64,000 nt of DNA. Source: Ensifer sp. IC3342. Its GTDB lineage: Bacteria; Pseudomonadota; Alphaproteobacteria; Rhizobiales; Rhizobiaceae. The position numbers and the translations under genes are program-made. The notes under the pieces were generated by a model, which worked only from the letters and a program-made list of their open reading frames with translations, did no database searches and had not been told where the DNA came from. Below, in pieces: positions 1-8,925 of this stretch. The first letter of the stretch is position 1. Every line of letters starts with the position of its first letter. Location of the stretch: positions 18,866 to 82,865 of the forward strand of contig NZ_JADYVE010000021.1 in assembly GCF_020193655.1 (NCBI RefSeq), given 5' to 3'.

Positions 1-98
1 GGAAGCTGCGGCACGTCATTCAAGGGGATTCGACAGCGCGCCGAGGACGCGACGATCTTCGAGGTAATATGAAGCGGTCTCCTGACAAGGTATCGCCG

Positions 99-126
99 AA
101 AAAAGACGCCCGCCGTGGGGCGGGCG
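99..126 (-). terminator. intrinsic terminator reading leftwards
   Basis: A perfect 8-bp stem (CGCCCGCC / GGCGGGCG, loop GTGG) has six A on its left, so on the minus strand it is a GC hairpin followed by a U-tract. It would end a transcript entering from about 350. The only candidate is a short minus-strand reading frame ending at 205 whose last residues read YLDHYGYPMPKER. That frame has no clear start codon and I do not call it a gene. Confidence 0.6.
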
Positions 127-391
127 AAGTATGCATGACGAAGCCATGTACGTACTCTCTCTGTGGGGGGATTCTGCACAGTTCGCAAGTCACTGTTCGG
201 TTGCTTACCTCTCTTTCGGCATGGGGTAGCCGTAGTGATCGAGGTATGACTTCGACCTCGCCTTCGCGCCAGAGGTGGATATCCAGGAGGCGGCCAGTTT
301 CCCGCAGTCCTTCGTGAGCCAGGTTCCGCGAGATCTTAATGCTTCCCATAATTATCTAGACTCTCGCAAAATAAGTGCCAGATTATGCAAC

Positions 392-1786
392 ATGACCGGC
401 CGGAACGACAGCGCTGGAAATGCGGGTGACGCGAGGCAGCGCTTCGGTTTGGCAGGACTTGCTGAAGCGATCGTCGAGACGCTTGATCAGCCGCTGCTAA
501 TCCTCACTTCCGATCTCACCGTTGCAGACGTCAACTCCGCATACTGCGAAACGTTCGGCGTCACGGCCGAGGAGACGCGCGGCCAGCCGATATACCGGCT
601 GGGCAATGGCCAATGGGACATTCCCGAGCTGCGCGGGCTCCTGGAGCAGGTCCTGCCCGAGCGCACGATGGTGAAAGGCTACCAGATCGAGCACAAATTT
701 CCCAATATCGGGAGGCGAGTCATGATCCTGAACGCCCGAAGAATAACCGACGATGACGGGCGTCCGGAACTGATCCTGCTCACAGTCTCCGATCGCACGG
801 AAGCCGAGCAAGCCCGGTTTGAACTCGAAGGACATCGGGAGTTCTTGGAAAAGCTGATCGACAGCGTTCGCGAAGGACTGCTGGTGCTCGGCTGGGATCT
901 GCGGGTCGTCAGAGCGAACCAGACCTTCTATGACCTGTTTCAGGTCTCCCCCTCCGACACTGAAGGCCGGCTGGTGTACGAACTCGGAAACCGGCAATGG
1001 GACATTCCGAAACTGAGGGAGCTCCTGGAAGAGGTACTTCCCGACAACAATGCTTTTGATGATGTCGAGGTAGCGCACGACTTCGAAACGGTCGGACGGC
1101 GCATCATGGTCCTCAATGGCCGCCGTCTCGATCATCTCGACCTGATCCTGCTGGCGATCCGCGACGTCACCGAACAACGTCGAATGGAGGCGCAGCAGCG
1201 GACCCTGATGGGCGAACTGCACCACCGGGTGAAGAACGTCCTTTCGAGCGTGAACGCGCTGGCAAATCGCAGCCTCTATGAGAGCCAATCGCTTGATGAG
1301 TTTCGCGATAGCTTTGCAACGCGCCTGGGTGCCCTCTCCAGGACTCAGGACCTGCTGATGCGCGCGCCCGATTGCGATGTCCTCATGGCGGAAGTTCTGC
1401 GCTTGGAGTTGGAGGCCCAGGGTGGACATGAGGGAGAAAACTTCCACCTTGAAGGGCCGGACGTCGCCATGTCGCGCGAGGCTACGCAAGCATTTGCCAT
1501 GGCCATCCATGAACTGACCACCAATGCCGTAAAGCATGGTGCCTGGGCCTCGCCCGAAGGTAGGCTGAAGGTAACTTGGACAGCACGCCGACGAAAGGGC
1601 AATGGAACACAAATTAGTTTCCGCTGGCGAGAGAACCGCCCCGACATCAATACCGCCCCCACTCGCAAAGGCTACGGCTCGCGTGTTCTGGAGGGGGTGT
1701 TTAGCCATTCCCTGGACGGCACCTGCGACTTGACGCTTCATGCTGACGGCGCCGAGTTCGTTGCGGAATTCAAGCTGCGGGCTTAA
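392..1786 (+). CDS. HWE-family sensor histidine kinase with tandem PAS domains
   Basis: Cytoplasmic sensor kinase of about 464 residues with no membrane segment. Two PAS-like domains come first (about residues 20-140 and 150-265). They share the pattern QWDIP-LR-LLE-VLP and the ending GRR-M-LN-RR, so they look like an internal duplication. The transmitter follows: ELHHRVKN around His277-278 is the HWE phosphoacceptor box, HELTTNAVKHG is the N box, and WRE then GYGSRVLEG complete the ATP-binding core. The chosen ATG precedes MTGRND; an upstream in-frame ATG at 275 would add 39 residues that do not look like family sequence. No response regulator lies beside it, so it is probably an orphan kinase. 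The signal is unknown. Confidence 0.85.
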   Translation: MTGRNDSAGNAGDARQRFGLAGLAEAIVETLDQPLLILTSDLTVADVNSAYCETFGVTAEETRGQPIYRLGNGQWDIPELRGLLEQVLPERTMVKGYQIEHKFPNIGRRVMILNARRITDDDGRPELILLTVSDRTEAEQARFELEGHREFLEKLIDSVREGLLVLGWDLRVVRANQTFYDLFQVSPSDTEGRLVYELGNRQWDIPKLRELLEEVLPDNNAFDDVEVAHDFETVGRRIMVLNGRRLDHLDLILLAIRDVTEQRRMEAQQRTLMGELHHRVKNVLSSVNALANRSLYESQSLDEFRDSFATRLGALSRTQDLLMRAPDCDVLMAEVLRLELEAQGGHEGENFHLEGPDVAMSREATQAFAMAIHELTTNAVKHGAWASPEGRLKVTWTARRRKGNGTQISFRWRENRPDINTAPTRKGYGSRVLEGVFSHSLDGTCDLTLHADGAEFVAEFKLRA

Positions 1787-1997
1787 TTTTAGCTTGCTGC
1801 CGACTTTCCGACACGATGGACGGCTCTTCGGACCTAAGGGTACGACGTTCTATCTCTGCATCGGGCAGCACCGAGATTCCCTTCGCTGCTGGGAGGGTCA
1901 CCAAGTAGAGCTCCGCGTCCTCAAACCGAACGGTCACTTCAAGGGCATTTGCCTGGATTTGCACGAGACCGGTAACTTCTCTGGGGTCAGGCGGCAC
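1770..1997 (-). CDS. small uncharacterised ORF overlapping the transposase stop
   Basis: A 75-residue frame starting with GTG overlaps the stop codon of the transposase remnant and ends 17 bases inside the convergent kinase gene. Its composition (repeated Glu/Arg, DAEIERRTLR) looks protein-like, but I recognise no family. It could be a real small gene or a chance frame. Confidence 0.3.
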   Translation of the reverse strand: MPPDPREVTGLVQIQANALEVTVRFEDAELYLVTLPAAKGISVLPDAEIERRTLRSEEPSIVSESRQQAKIKPAA

Positions 1998-2640
1998 GCC
2001 GGAGTGGTGGCTTGAATATCGAAGGCATGTTTGGTTCTGGCTGTCGGAACGGTGTCCTCAAACGATCGCGAAGTTCGCCGTTCAGCGCGGCCGTCCGGAT
2101 CTGCATGACCATGTGCGCGCCGTGGTGCGACTATCGCACCTGCTGTTTCTTGACCATCCGCTTGCCAACAAGCGAATTTACCGCCGACTCGGCGAGGGTC
2201 GTAGCGACGCGAAATCCGGCTCGGTAGCGCTTTCCATAGTTGATGATGGCACCGCGGTTGGAACGGATACAGGTCAGCAGCTGCGAGCCCAGGCTGTGAA
2301 GCGTGAGATCGAGAATTCACCTTCCCACTGCGACTGCTTGAGACAGACCAGGAGCCGCTCCAGGTCGCGGATCGCCCGATCGACGCGGCCGTGCCACAAA
2401 CGCCACTTCACGGCCTTGATGTCCCTGCCAGTGGTAAGCGGTACCTCGGCACGGTTAGAGTTGGAGCGGATCAGGTGATCGGCGATCTGCTGCATGGGCT
2501 CAACACCGGCCTTGTTGAAATACCTGGTCTGCAGTTCGATTCCGTTCAAGGCGAGGGATTCACGTCGGATTCCCCAACACCGCATTGGCCAGCGCCGATC
2601 GTCTCGAATGGGTGGAGAGCGGAAGTCTAACGCCAACCCG
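1987..2640 (-). pseudogene. ISKra4-like transposase, C-terminal remnant
   Basis: Reading leftwards, the upstream frame carries DIKAVKWRLWHGRVDRAI. A second frame then carries INYGKRYRAGF, VGKRMVKKQQVR and GAHMVMQIRTAALNGELRDR, the usual C-terminal signatures of ISKra4-type transposases (a recalled family pattern). The two parts are in different frames, and a TAG replaces the Trp expected after KKQQVR. The gene is therefore 5'-truncated, frameshifted and interrupted, and it cannot encode an active transposase. The frame ends at 1987. I found no inverted repeats defining the element. Confidence 0.65.
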
Positions 2641-2668
2641 CCGGATGGCTAGTTTGCGCCAGAAGCGG
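2610..2668. repeat. copy A of a diverged repeat (copy B at 45151-45208)
   Basis: Both copies contain TCTAACGCCAA followed by GGATGGCTAG and TTGCGCCA with the same spacing. On the minus strand both read as similar peptides (LAIRRVGVRLPLSTHSRR here, LAIQPLGVRFPHTTHPRR at copy B). It probably derives from a shared mobile element, because copy A touches the transposase remnant. Confidence 0.5.
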
Positions 2669-2772
2669 CCATTGTGCACAGTGATCTTGCCGGCACAAAT
2701 GGTGCCGGAAGCAGACATGCAGCCTCTGTACGGACAGAGCGAGTAGCCGACGTACAAGCCAGTGAGTCGAAC

Positions 2773-3615
2773 ATGCTCTACACCAAAGATTGTGACCGCC
2801 GGGACCAATCTGAGAATGGAGGCTGGCACTGCGCCATAACCTGTTTCCAGAAAACCGTATACTTCCCCGAGAAACCGGAAAAGAAACGCTTCTTCGCTCG
2901 GCTCCAGGCCGGGGAGTGGGAGCCCGGCACTTTTCACAACATCGAACGCCTCGTCGATGACAGGACCACATTCATCGATATAGGCGGCTGGATCGGCGTC
3001 ACCCCCTATTGGGCTGCACAGATCGCGCATAATGTCATTGCCGTCGAGCCCGATCCGGTCTGCTTCGACGTCCTGACGCAGATGAGGGCGGGAAATGCCG
3101 GCCAAGTGGAACTCATCAATGCCGCGCTTTCCGAGGACGAGAGCCTGGTGCTCCACTCGGTCGGCGGCGGCTTCGGCAGTTCGGAGAACTCAGCGCTCAT
3201 CGCCGACGAAACGGGCATGGCGATTACCGCCAACACCGTGACCATCCCCGTACTCCAGGCGATGGCGAAAACCGATCGGCTGTGCTTCAAAGTCGACATC
3301 GAGGGCTACGAGCATCAGACGCTCGACCAGTTTCGCGCGATCGATCGGAAGAGGACCGCGGGCGTGCTTCTGGCCGTGCACCCTCAAATCCTTGCCATGC
3401 TGTCCGGCCCGGCTACGCTACGGGTACTGCGCACAGTTGCGGCGACGATCCGCCTCGTCCGGAGCTTCAGCGGCTTTCGGCTGGAAAATCGATCCGCGAT
3501 CTGGAGAGCGCTCCGCAAATCGATCGCCAGGCGCGAAGTCAGGGCTTCGACCTGCTCTTCGTCGCGAAATAACGCATTTCCGCTAAAGCAAAGCGCGTCG
3601 CATGCACTCCGGTGA
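2773..3615 (+). CDS. FkbM-family methyltransferase, C-terminus frameshifted
   Basis: SAM-dependent methyltransferase of the FkbM type. TFIDIGGWIGVTPYWAA is the SAM-binding motif I, AVEPDP is motif II, and FKVDIEGYE is the conserved acidic motif. The start at MLYTKD fits the fold; an earlier in-frame ATG at 2674 adds 33 residues that do not look conserved. The read frame ends in a low-complexity tail, whereas the +1 frame ends in QGFDLLFVAK (stop at 3572), which resembles a normal FkbM C-terminus. A one-base indel between about 3430 and 3525 is likely. Substrate unknown; these enzymes often methylate sugars or glycolipids. Confidence 0.7.
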   Translation: MLYTKDCDRRDQSENGGWHCAITCFQKTVYFPEKPEKKRFFARLQAGEWEPGTFHNIERLVDDRTTFIDIGGWIGVTPYWAAQIAHNVIAVEPDPVCFDVLTQMRAGNAGQVELINAALSEDESLVLHSVGGGFGSSENSALIADETGMAITANTVTIPVLQAMAKTDRLCFKVDIEGYEHQTLDQFRAIDRKRTAGVLLAVHPQILAMLSGPATLRVLRTVAATIRLVRSFSGFRLENRSAIWRALRKSIARREVRASTCSSSRNNAFPLKQSASHALR

Positions 3616-3624
3616 ATGCAAGCT

Positions 3625-4103
3625 TCAGGGCTCGGTTCGCGGGCGCACGCTGTGGAAAATTGTCGGCATCCCCCAGCCTGCCTTGGGATCACATAGACTT
3701 CATAGCTGGCTTCGGAGTCGTCACCCATGCCGGTCGAGCCTGCAGGCATGCCGGGCACGGCGATGCCTGCAATGTCCGGGCGCTCGGCTAGAAGCTTTCT
3801 CACCGCCTCCACGGGCACATGCCCCTCGACGACGTAGCCGTCGAGAACGGCGGTGTGGCAGGCCTCCAACTCCGCCGGAATGGCGAAGCGACGCTTGATC
3901 GGGGTCATGTTGCTTTCGTCGTGAATTCTGACTGAGAACCCCGCTTGTCTCATTGCTGCGGCCCAGCTCTCACAGCAGCCGCATAGCGGATCCTTGTAGG
4001 TGTCCATGTGCGCATCGCCCGCCACGGCGGCGCGCAGAGCGGGAACAAAGACAAACGAGCCTGCCAGTGCGCTAGCGAGGAACTTCCGGCGAGGCATGGT
4101 CAT
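3625..4103 (-). CDS. DUF411 metal-binding protein, exported
   Basis: DUF411 protein with an N-terminal signal segment (MPRRKFLASALAGSFVFVPAL) and the family motif KDPLCGCC followed by W. The Cys cluster suggests copper binding outside the cytoplasm. Family hallmarks GHVPVEAVRKLL, AGIAVPGMPAGS and YEVYVIP follow. As read, the frame runs on to 3384. If one base is added in the C-run at 3670-3674, it ends at 3625 with PTIFHSVRPRTEP, a normal-looking terminus that also removes the overlap with the convergent FkbM gene. A good ribosome site (AAGGAG) precedes the start. It lies 27 bp after the MerR gene, so the two probably form a copper-response operon. Confidence 0.7.
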
Positions 4104-4130
4104 AGGTTGCTCCTTTCCACTTCGATGCCG

Positions 4131-4607
4131 CTATGCGCGCGATCGCTGTGCACCTTGCAGGGGATTGATGCCGGCGCGTCCGAAACGGGCCGGCTCAGCT
4201 GATGGTTCCGGCTCGCCGGCGCCGCCCGAGAGATCGTCGAGGATCGGGCAATCCGGCCGGGCGTCCCCATGGCAATGGGCGGCCAGATGCTTGAGCGTGC
4301 GGCTCATTGCCCTCAGCTCTTCCGCCTTGCGGTTGAGGATATTCACCTGATCAAGCGCAATTTTCTTGACCTCGGCGCTGGCGCGCGACCGGTCACGCCA
4401 CAGTGCCAGGAGATCGGCCATCTGCTCGACGCTGAAGCCGAGATCGCGGGCTCTGCGAATGAACCGCAGCGTGTGGACGTCCTTGTCGTCGTAGTTGCGA
4501 TAGCCGGATTCGCTGCGGCTCGCAGGCGGAATAAGGCCGATTGTTTCGTAGTACCGAATCATTTTCGCCGAGACGCCCGAAGCGCGTGCGACATCGCCGA
4601 TATTCAT
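4131..4607 (-). CDS. hmrR: MerR-family copper-responsive regulator (CueR/HmrR type)
   Basis: About 158 residues. The N-terminal winged helix reads MNIGDVARASGVSAKMIRYYE, followed by a dimerisation helix and the metal loop HCHGDARPDCP. Cys112 and Cys120 are spaced as in Cu(I)/Ag(I)-sensing CueR proteins, and the DARPDCPIL end of the loop is typical of HmrR. The ATG at 4607 has GAGAGG upstream and is preferred to the ATG five codons earlier. It presumably activates the DUF411 gene just downstream. No P-type ATPase, the usual target, lies in the window. Confidence 0.85.
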   Translation of the reverse strand: MNIGDVARASGVSAKMIRYYETIGLIPPASRSESGYRNYDDKDVHTLRFIRRARDLGFSVEQMADLLALWRDRSRASAEVKKIALDQVNILNRKAEELRAMSRTLKHLAAHCHGDARPDCPILDDLSGGAGEPEPSAEPARFGRAGINPLQGAQRSRA

Positions 4608-4780
4608 GCGATAACCTCTCATTCGTCCATCCTCCCGGATCGAATTTCGAGGGGAGACCTGCCATTGTACAGTGCTTGCAGGTTCATGTTCCGGAGCTGG
4701 ATTGGCGATTGCACGAACTCCAGACTATGTGAACTACGAGCTGAAAAATGTTTCCGCACTCGTCATGCGGCATGGTGAGA

Positions 4781-5257
4781 CTAGAACTCGATGGCGGGCC
4801 GGGTGATCATCAGCCAGAAGATCCCGAGCACCGCACCAAAGGCCGGAAAACCGAAGGCGAACCACAGATGAAAGAGCCGGTGATAGCGTTTGGGCAATGG
4901 CTGGCAGCTCTTACTCGCGGCCTCTGCTAACCTGCGCAGCTCCATCTGCATCCAGACAACAGGCAGCCAGAACGCGCCGGTTATCAGGTACAGGAGGATC
5001 GATAGCAGTATCCAGCCTTCCATCAGCGAGTAGCCGACATGCCAAGCGAGAGCGATCCCCGTTATCGGCTGCAGGACGACGGCAGTGGCGGTGAACAGGA
5101 AGTCTGCCAGGACAACGATGCGCGCAACGGCTGCGATCGTCTCGGCACTGCCGGTCCGATGTGCCGCAAGCATGAAGAACGCAATTCCCGCGCCGGTGCC
5201 CAACAGCACGGAGGCGCCGATGATGTGCAGGTATTTCAAGACGAAATAGAGCATCAT
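4781..5257 (-). CDS. DUF2269-type integral membrane protein
   Basis: About 158 residues with four hydrophobic segments: the LHIIGASVLLGTGAGIAFF region near the start, two in the middle, and a C-terminal AFGFPAFGAVLGIFWLM. His residues in the first helix and near the last helix are typical of DUF2269 proteins. It is translationally coupled to the SDR-DoxX gene: its ATGATG overlaps the upstream TGA. DUF2269 proteins often sit beside DoxX-like redox genes, as here. Biochemical function unknown. Confidence 0.75.
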   Translation of the reverse strand: MMLYFVLKYLHIIGASVLLGTGAGIAFFMLAAHRTGSAETIAAVARIVVLADFLFTATAVVLQPITGIALAWHVGYSLMEGWILLSILLYLITGAFWLPVVWMQMELRRLAEAASKSCQPLPKRYHRLFHLWFAFGFPAFGAVLGIFWLMITRPAIEF

Positions 5258-6537
5258 CGCTCCTCCAGGATCGCCAGTGCGGCGAGGTGCAGCACGACGA
5301 TCGGCCAGATCTTCACGAGCGGACCAAGCGGCTCTCTCCACAACTCGGGAAGCAGGATTGTCCCGGCCACGGCATAGAGGAGTGAGAGACCAATAGCACC
5401 GTAGAGCCCAGTGCGGCTGGTTCGACGAACCGCAATGGCAAGTCCGATGACGATGTCTGCGATCGCTCCGGCGATGACGCTGGGGCCAGCGAGGGCACCA
5501 GCGCCGGTGCGCTCCATGAGATCGATACCGATCTGGTATCCGGCCGTTAGCGATATGATGCCGGTGCTGATCCAGAACAGCGACAGTACGCCAAAGACGA
5601 CCGGTTTCAAAAGGTAGAGCTTGGCAAACCATCTTTCCTGGACGGAGACCGGCGTGCTTGCTAGCGCCGCCGAGAGCGCTGTCGGTTCTATCTTCGTGTT
5701 TTCCGACCAGGTCCGGATGTCTCCCGCGGCGCCGCGGGTGATCTCTTTTTGCGCCGTACTCCGCGTCGGGGGACGCCAGCCGAGTGCTCCGGCAAGGTCG
5801 CCGAGTTTGTAGAGAAGATGTGCGATGGGAGCAGGGATGTTGAGAGCGCGGGCAGGGCGCCAGCCGAACCAGCGCCGGTAAGCGCCGACAACATCTGCGA
5901 AGGACAGGGCCTCTGGCCCCGCGACCTCCAGAACCAGACGCTTGGGAGCACTCGGGTGAACAAGCTTCTCGACGGTGTGAACAACGTCTTCGAGGCGTAC
6001 GACCTGGAGAAGCCCGGTGTTCGGCATAAGCGGCAGGATCGGGAGGGCGGCGAGGCCACGGAAAAGCGCACTGGCGCCAAAGGCGCCGGCGCCGAGGACG
6101 ACGGAGGGGCGCAGAATGACCCAGTCCAAGTCGCGCGCCATCAGCGCTTTGTCGCCTTCGAATTTGGTGAGCGAAAACGGCGAGAGCTGCTGCTTTTCGA
6201 CCCCCATCGCGGAAAAATGTATGACGCGGCGCACGCCGGCCTGTTCACAAGCGTGAAATAGGGCCGAGGGACCACGGATGTGGACCCCGGTCGTATCCTC
6301 GCCCGGACCGTCCTGAAGCGTGCCCGCACAGTTTACCACGGCGTCAATGTTCGACAGATGAGGCAGCCAATCTTGAGGACGAACGGCCCGCGCGAGATCG
6401 AGTTCCACGGCTTCGCCGGTCCATGATCGGGAAGAGCCCGGTCGAAGCACGCGCACGACCGTCACGCCACGTTCAAGAAGCTTCGCGCAAACGGCCGAGC
6501 CGATCAGGCCGGAAGCTCCTACTACAAGCACTCTCAT
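5254..6537 (-). CDS. NAD(P)-binding epimerase-like protein fused to a DoxX-like membrane domain
   Basis: About 427 residues. The N-terminal Rossmann domain begins MRVLVVGASGLIGSAV (dinucleotide-binding GASGLIG), with NAGT-like VVNCAGT and a substrate region of the atypical SDR type. From about residue 300 there are four hydrophobic helices (SLFWISTGIISLTAGY and following) of the DoxX-like class, so this is a natural fusion of a soluble reductase with a membrane module. It is first in a two-gene operon with the overlapping DUF2269 protein. Substrate unknown; the pair may deliver electrons at the membrane. Confidence 0.8.
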   Translation of the reverse strand: MRVLVVGASGLIGSAVCAKLLERGVTVVRVLRPGSSRSWTGEAVELDLARAVRPQDWLPHLSNIDAVVNCAGTLQDGPGEDTTGVHIRGPSALFHACEQAGVRRVIHFSAMGVEKQQLSPFSLTKFEGDKALMARDLDWVILRPSVVLGAGAFGASALFRGLAALPILPLMPNTGLLQVVRLEDVVHTVEKLVHPSAPKRLVLEVAGPEALSFADVVGAYRRWFGWRPARALNIPAPIAHLLYKLGDLAGALGWRPPTRSTAQKEITRGAAGDIRTWSENTKIEPTALSAALASTPVSVQERWFAKLYLLKPVVFGVLSLFWISTGIISLTAGYQIGIDLMERTGAGALAGPSVIAGAIADIVIGLAIAVRRTSRTGLYGAIGLSLLYAVAGTILLPELWREPLGPLVKIWPIVVLHLAALAILEER

Positions 6538-6648
6538 CGCTTATCCTTCAGTCGCTGACGAGGCCATCGTCCGCGTTTGCACTGATTCAACACGCGTCGG
6601 ATGCAACATGTACTTTGACACAAGCCCGAGAGTAAAAGGGATACGCGC

Positions 6649-7152
6649 TCAACGGATCGCGCCCCTTTCTTCCTTTTCAAGGGAAGAGGTTGTTCGGACG
6701 GCGGGCCTGGCGAAGGCCTCCTTTTCGGCAGCTTCCAGTTCGCGTAGCGCTCTGGCGAGCGTGGCGCCCCAGACCAGATGAACGGCGATCATCAGCAAGT
6801 TCCTCCGGATAGGGTGCCGCGAGGCGGGAGCGAGTATCTGCGCTGCCGGTATCCATCCGAGGTAACTCAACGTCCAGACGCCGATGCCATAGAGCATGCC
6901 GCCGCCTTTCCATGAAGGCATGAGGGCAAAGATTGCGCCCACCACGGCCCCGAAGCCGAAGTGAGCCGCCAACGTGGCCGCTCGCGCGTTTTCCTCACCG
7001 TCGGCCAAGCCGGTCTGTTCTATGATTTCCCGAGGCGGCAGGGGGTAACGTTCCCGGCTGTCCAGAAGCGCGTGAAGACGAGTCATAGCGATCGTCATGG
7101 CCATCGTTGCCGCTAGTCCCGCCAAAGCTCCAGAGACTATCCGCTGCACCAT
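6649..7152 (-). CDS. conserved membrane protein (DUF6789/YagU-like)
   Basis: About 167 residues with four predicted helices: IVSGALAGLAATMAMTIAM, FGFGAVVGAIFALM, GIGVWTLSYLGWIPAAQI and LLMIAVHLVWGATLA. The profile fits YagU/DUF6789 membrane proteins of unknown function. AGGAGG lies immediately before the ATG at 7152, so the next codon (GTG, MQRIVSG) may be the true start; an upstream ATG at 7182 is less likely. It may belong to the same transcript as the SDR-DoxX operon, about 110 bp downstream. Confidence 0.6.
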   Translation of the reverse strand: MVQRIVSGALAGLAATMAMTIAMTRLHALLDSRERYPLPPREIIEQTGLADGEENARAATLAAHFGFGAVVGAIFALMPSWKGGGMLYGIGVWTLSYLGWIPAAQILAPASRHPIRRNLLMIAVHLVWGATLARALRELEAAEKEAFARPAVRTTSSLEKEERGAIR

Positions 7153-7182
7153 CACCTCCTGCGCGCTCCTCCCGAACCTCAA

Positions 7183-7483
7183 CTCGCGAGGATTGTTCCC
7201 ATTGCTCTATCGAGGCGCGTGGGTCATCACACGTGGGGCCGGGATTCCTATAAAGATACGAAGCAGAGACACGCATTAAGCAGCGGCGTCATGCGCCGGC
7301 AGCCGCCGCCTATGCCGCGGAGCGGCGCGAAACAGTGGTGTCGTTGGGCATGCGCTTACATCACCTTGCAGGGAGCGCAGCGGCAATGGCTGCGCGTGCC
7401 GTCGGAAACTCATGCGGTGCTCGCAACGGCCGTCGGTCTTCGTCCGATGGGAAATCTTCCGGCAAGTCCATGGTCCCGGGTAG
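7183..7483. other. non-coding interval
   Basis: I see no convincing gene, repeat or RNA here. Short frames on both strands lack family features. Confidence 0.4.
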
Positions 7484-7908
7484 TCATTGCAAACTGTAGA
7501 GGTAGGCGGCTGCGTCTCTCGCCTCGGCGCGGGTGATACCAGTTTCCGGCATGGCCGTGCGCCGATCGACGTCGCGTGGGCGCTCGATCCAGCGGATGAG
7601 GTTTTCGGGCGAGTTGGTGAGAACGCCGGCGATATAGACGCGATCGCGAATGCCGCGGAGCGGCGGGCCGACGCGTGGGTTTGCCCCAGGCACGCCGGGG
7701 ATGACGTGACAGCCGCGGCAGCCGTAGCGCGTCAGCAATGCAGGGGTTCCGCAGGGTTGCCGCCGGTGAGAGCAATCGCGGCCGACCGGCGTTCCGAGGC
7801 CGCCTTCCAGCTGTAGCCGCCATAGACAAGGCTCGCCAGAATCGCGGTCGCGACCGGGGCGGCGAATACCAGCCCGCGAATGCGGTAATCATGGTGCAAG
7901 GAGGCCAT
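7484..7908 (-). pseudogene. membrane-anchored cytochrome c, frameshifted
   Basis: The N-terminal half (MASLHHDYRIRGLVFAAP, with a membrane helix) and the C-terminal half (LLTRYGCRGCHVIPG, with heme motif CRGCH and distal Met in TAMPETG) lie in different frames. They join near 7735-7740, where NPAEP should be followed by ALLTRYG. A two-base insertion or one-base loss there would restore about 140 residues. The reading start overlaps the end of the ctaG fragment by 20 bp, the normal arrangement at the end of a cytochrome oxidase operon. Either a pseudogene or a sequencing error. Confidence 0.65.
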
Positions 7909-8190
7909 GCTGTTTGTCTTCGTGGAGGGAAGCGCTGGATCCACCGATCCAGAGGGCGGCGAGGGCAAGGGATGCCGCAAGACAGATTATGCCTCCCGGC
8001 ACCCACATGATCAGACCGGCGAGTTGCTGATCTTCAAGTGGCGAAAAGCCCCAGTTTGCGGCGGCAAAGCCTTGTGTCGGATAGAGCGGTGTGCGCGAGA
8101 GGGAGAGCAGGATGCCGAGGAAACCGGAATGAAGCGTGGTGGCAAAAAGAAGCCGCGCTTCCCTTATTCCGCGCTCATTCAATCATCCGG
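7889..8190 (-). pseudogene. cytochrome c oxidase assembly protein CtaG, C-terminal fragment
   Basis: The frame reads LLFATTLHSGFLGILLSL, then LAGLIMWVPGGIICLAASLA, the last helices of the caa3-type CtaG family (usually near 280 residues). Only about the final 95 residues remain. The sequence upstream stops matching near 8190, where the oppositely oriented thioredoxin-reductase-like fragment begins. It has lost its promoter and most of the protein. Confidence 0.6.
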
Positions 8191-8199
8191 CATTCCCGG

Positions 8200-8925
8200 A
8201 CGGCATTCCGGGACGAGACCTACTCACTAGAATGCGTGCGCAAATCCAAAAGCTTGGCGTCGAACACATCGCTGGCTGTTCGGATCGGTTCGAGCAGGTG
8301 GGTGCCGACTTCCAGTGCATGGTCGCGGAACGGACGCTCGACAGCCGCGCCATAATCTGCGCCACCGGTCTCGTGGACATCCTCCCGCCGCGGCGAGATG
8401 CGAAAAGGTAATCTGTGGGTCTGCCCCATCTGCGATGGTTACGAGATCAACGGCGCTGCTGTCGTCGTCATCGGTCATACCCGCCGGGCACTCAGGGAAG
8501 CGGAATTCCTCCTGTCGTTTACGGATGATGTGACTCTGGCGACCTTGGGCGTCGAGTTGCAGGGGTTCAGTGCCGCCGAGGTGCGCGAATCCTTGCGGCT
8601 CGCCACGTCCCCATTGCTGTCTCACGAACCGATGCCCGACGATCGCCTTTCGCTGGAATTGACTAAGGGGAGGCGACTGGAGCGCGTGGCAGTTTATTCC
8701 GCGCTCGGCTGCAGACCACGCTCCAATCTTGCCGCCTATGTCGGAGTAAGACTTGACCAAGAGGGGCGGATCCCCACCGACGCTCATCAGCGCACCAACG
8801 TCGAGCGGTTCTACGCGGCCGGAGATGTCGTAACCGGCCTCAATCAACTCGGCGTAGCCATGGCGCAGGGGGAGATTGCCGCCGTTGCTGTGCACAATGA
8901 TCTGCTGGCGGGCGCCGCTCCATGA
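8200..8925 (+). pseudogene. thioredoxin-reductase-like FAD/NAD(P) oxidoreductase, truncated and frameshifted
   Basis: The first part reads RAIICATGLVDILPP in one frame. The second, from about 8398, reads LWVCPICDGYEI (redox pair CPIC), VVVIGHTRRALREAEFLL (NAD(P) fold) and FYAAGDVVTGLNQLGVAMAQG (FAD motif). The N-terminal FAD-binding third is missing, and several residues are lost at the frame switch near 8400. A functional protein is unlikely, although the 8398-8925 frame is open for 175 residues. Confidence 0.65.

Noticed and set aside
497..1741. Long minus-strand frame opposite the HWE kinase
   Set aside because: It is the antisense shadow of a clearly conserved kinase and has no family features.
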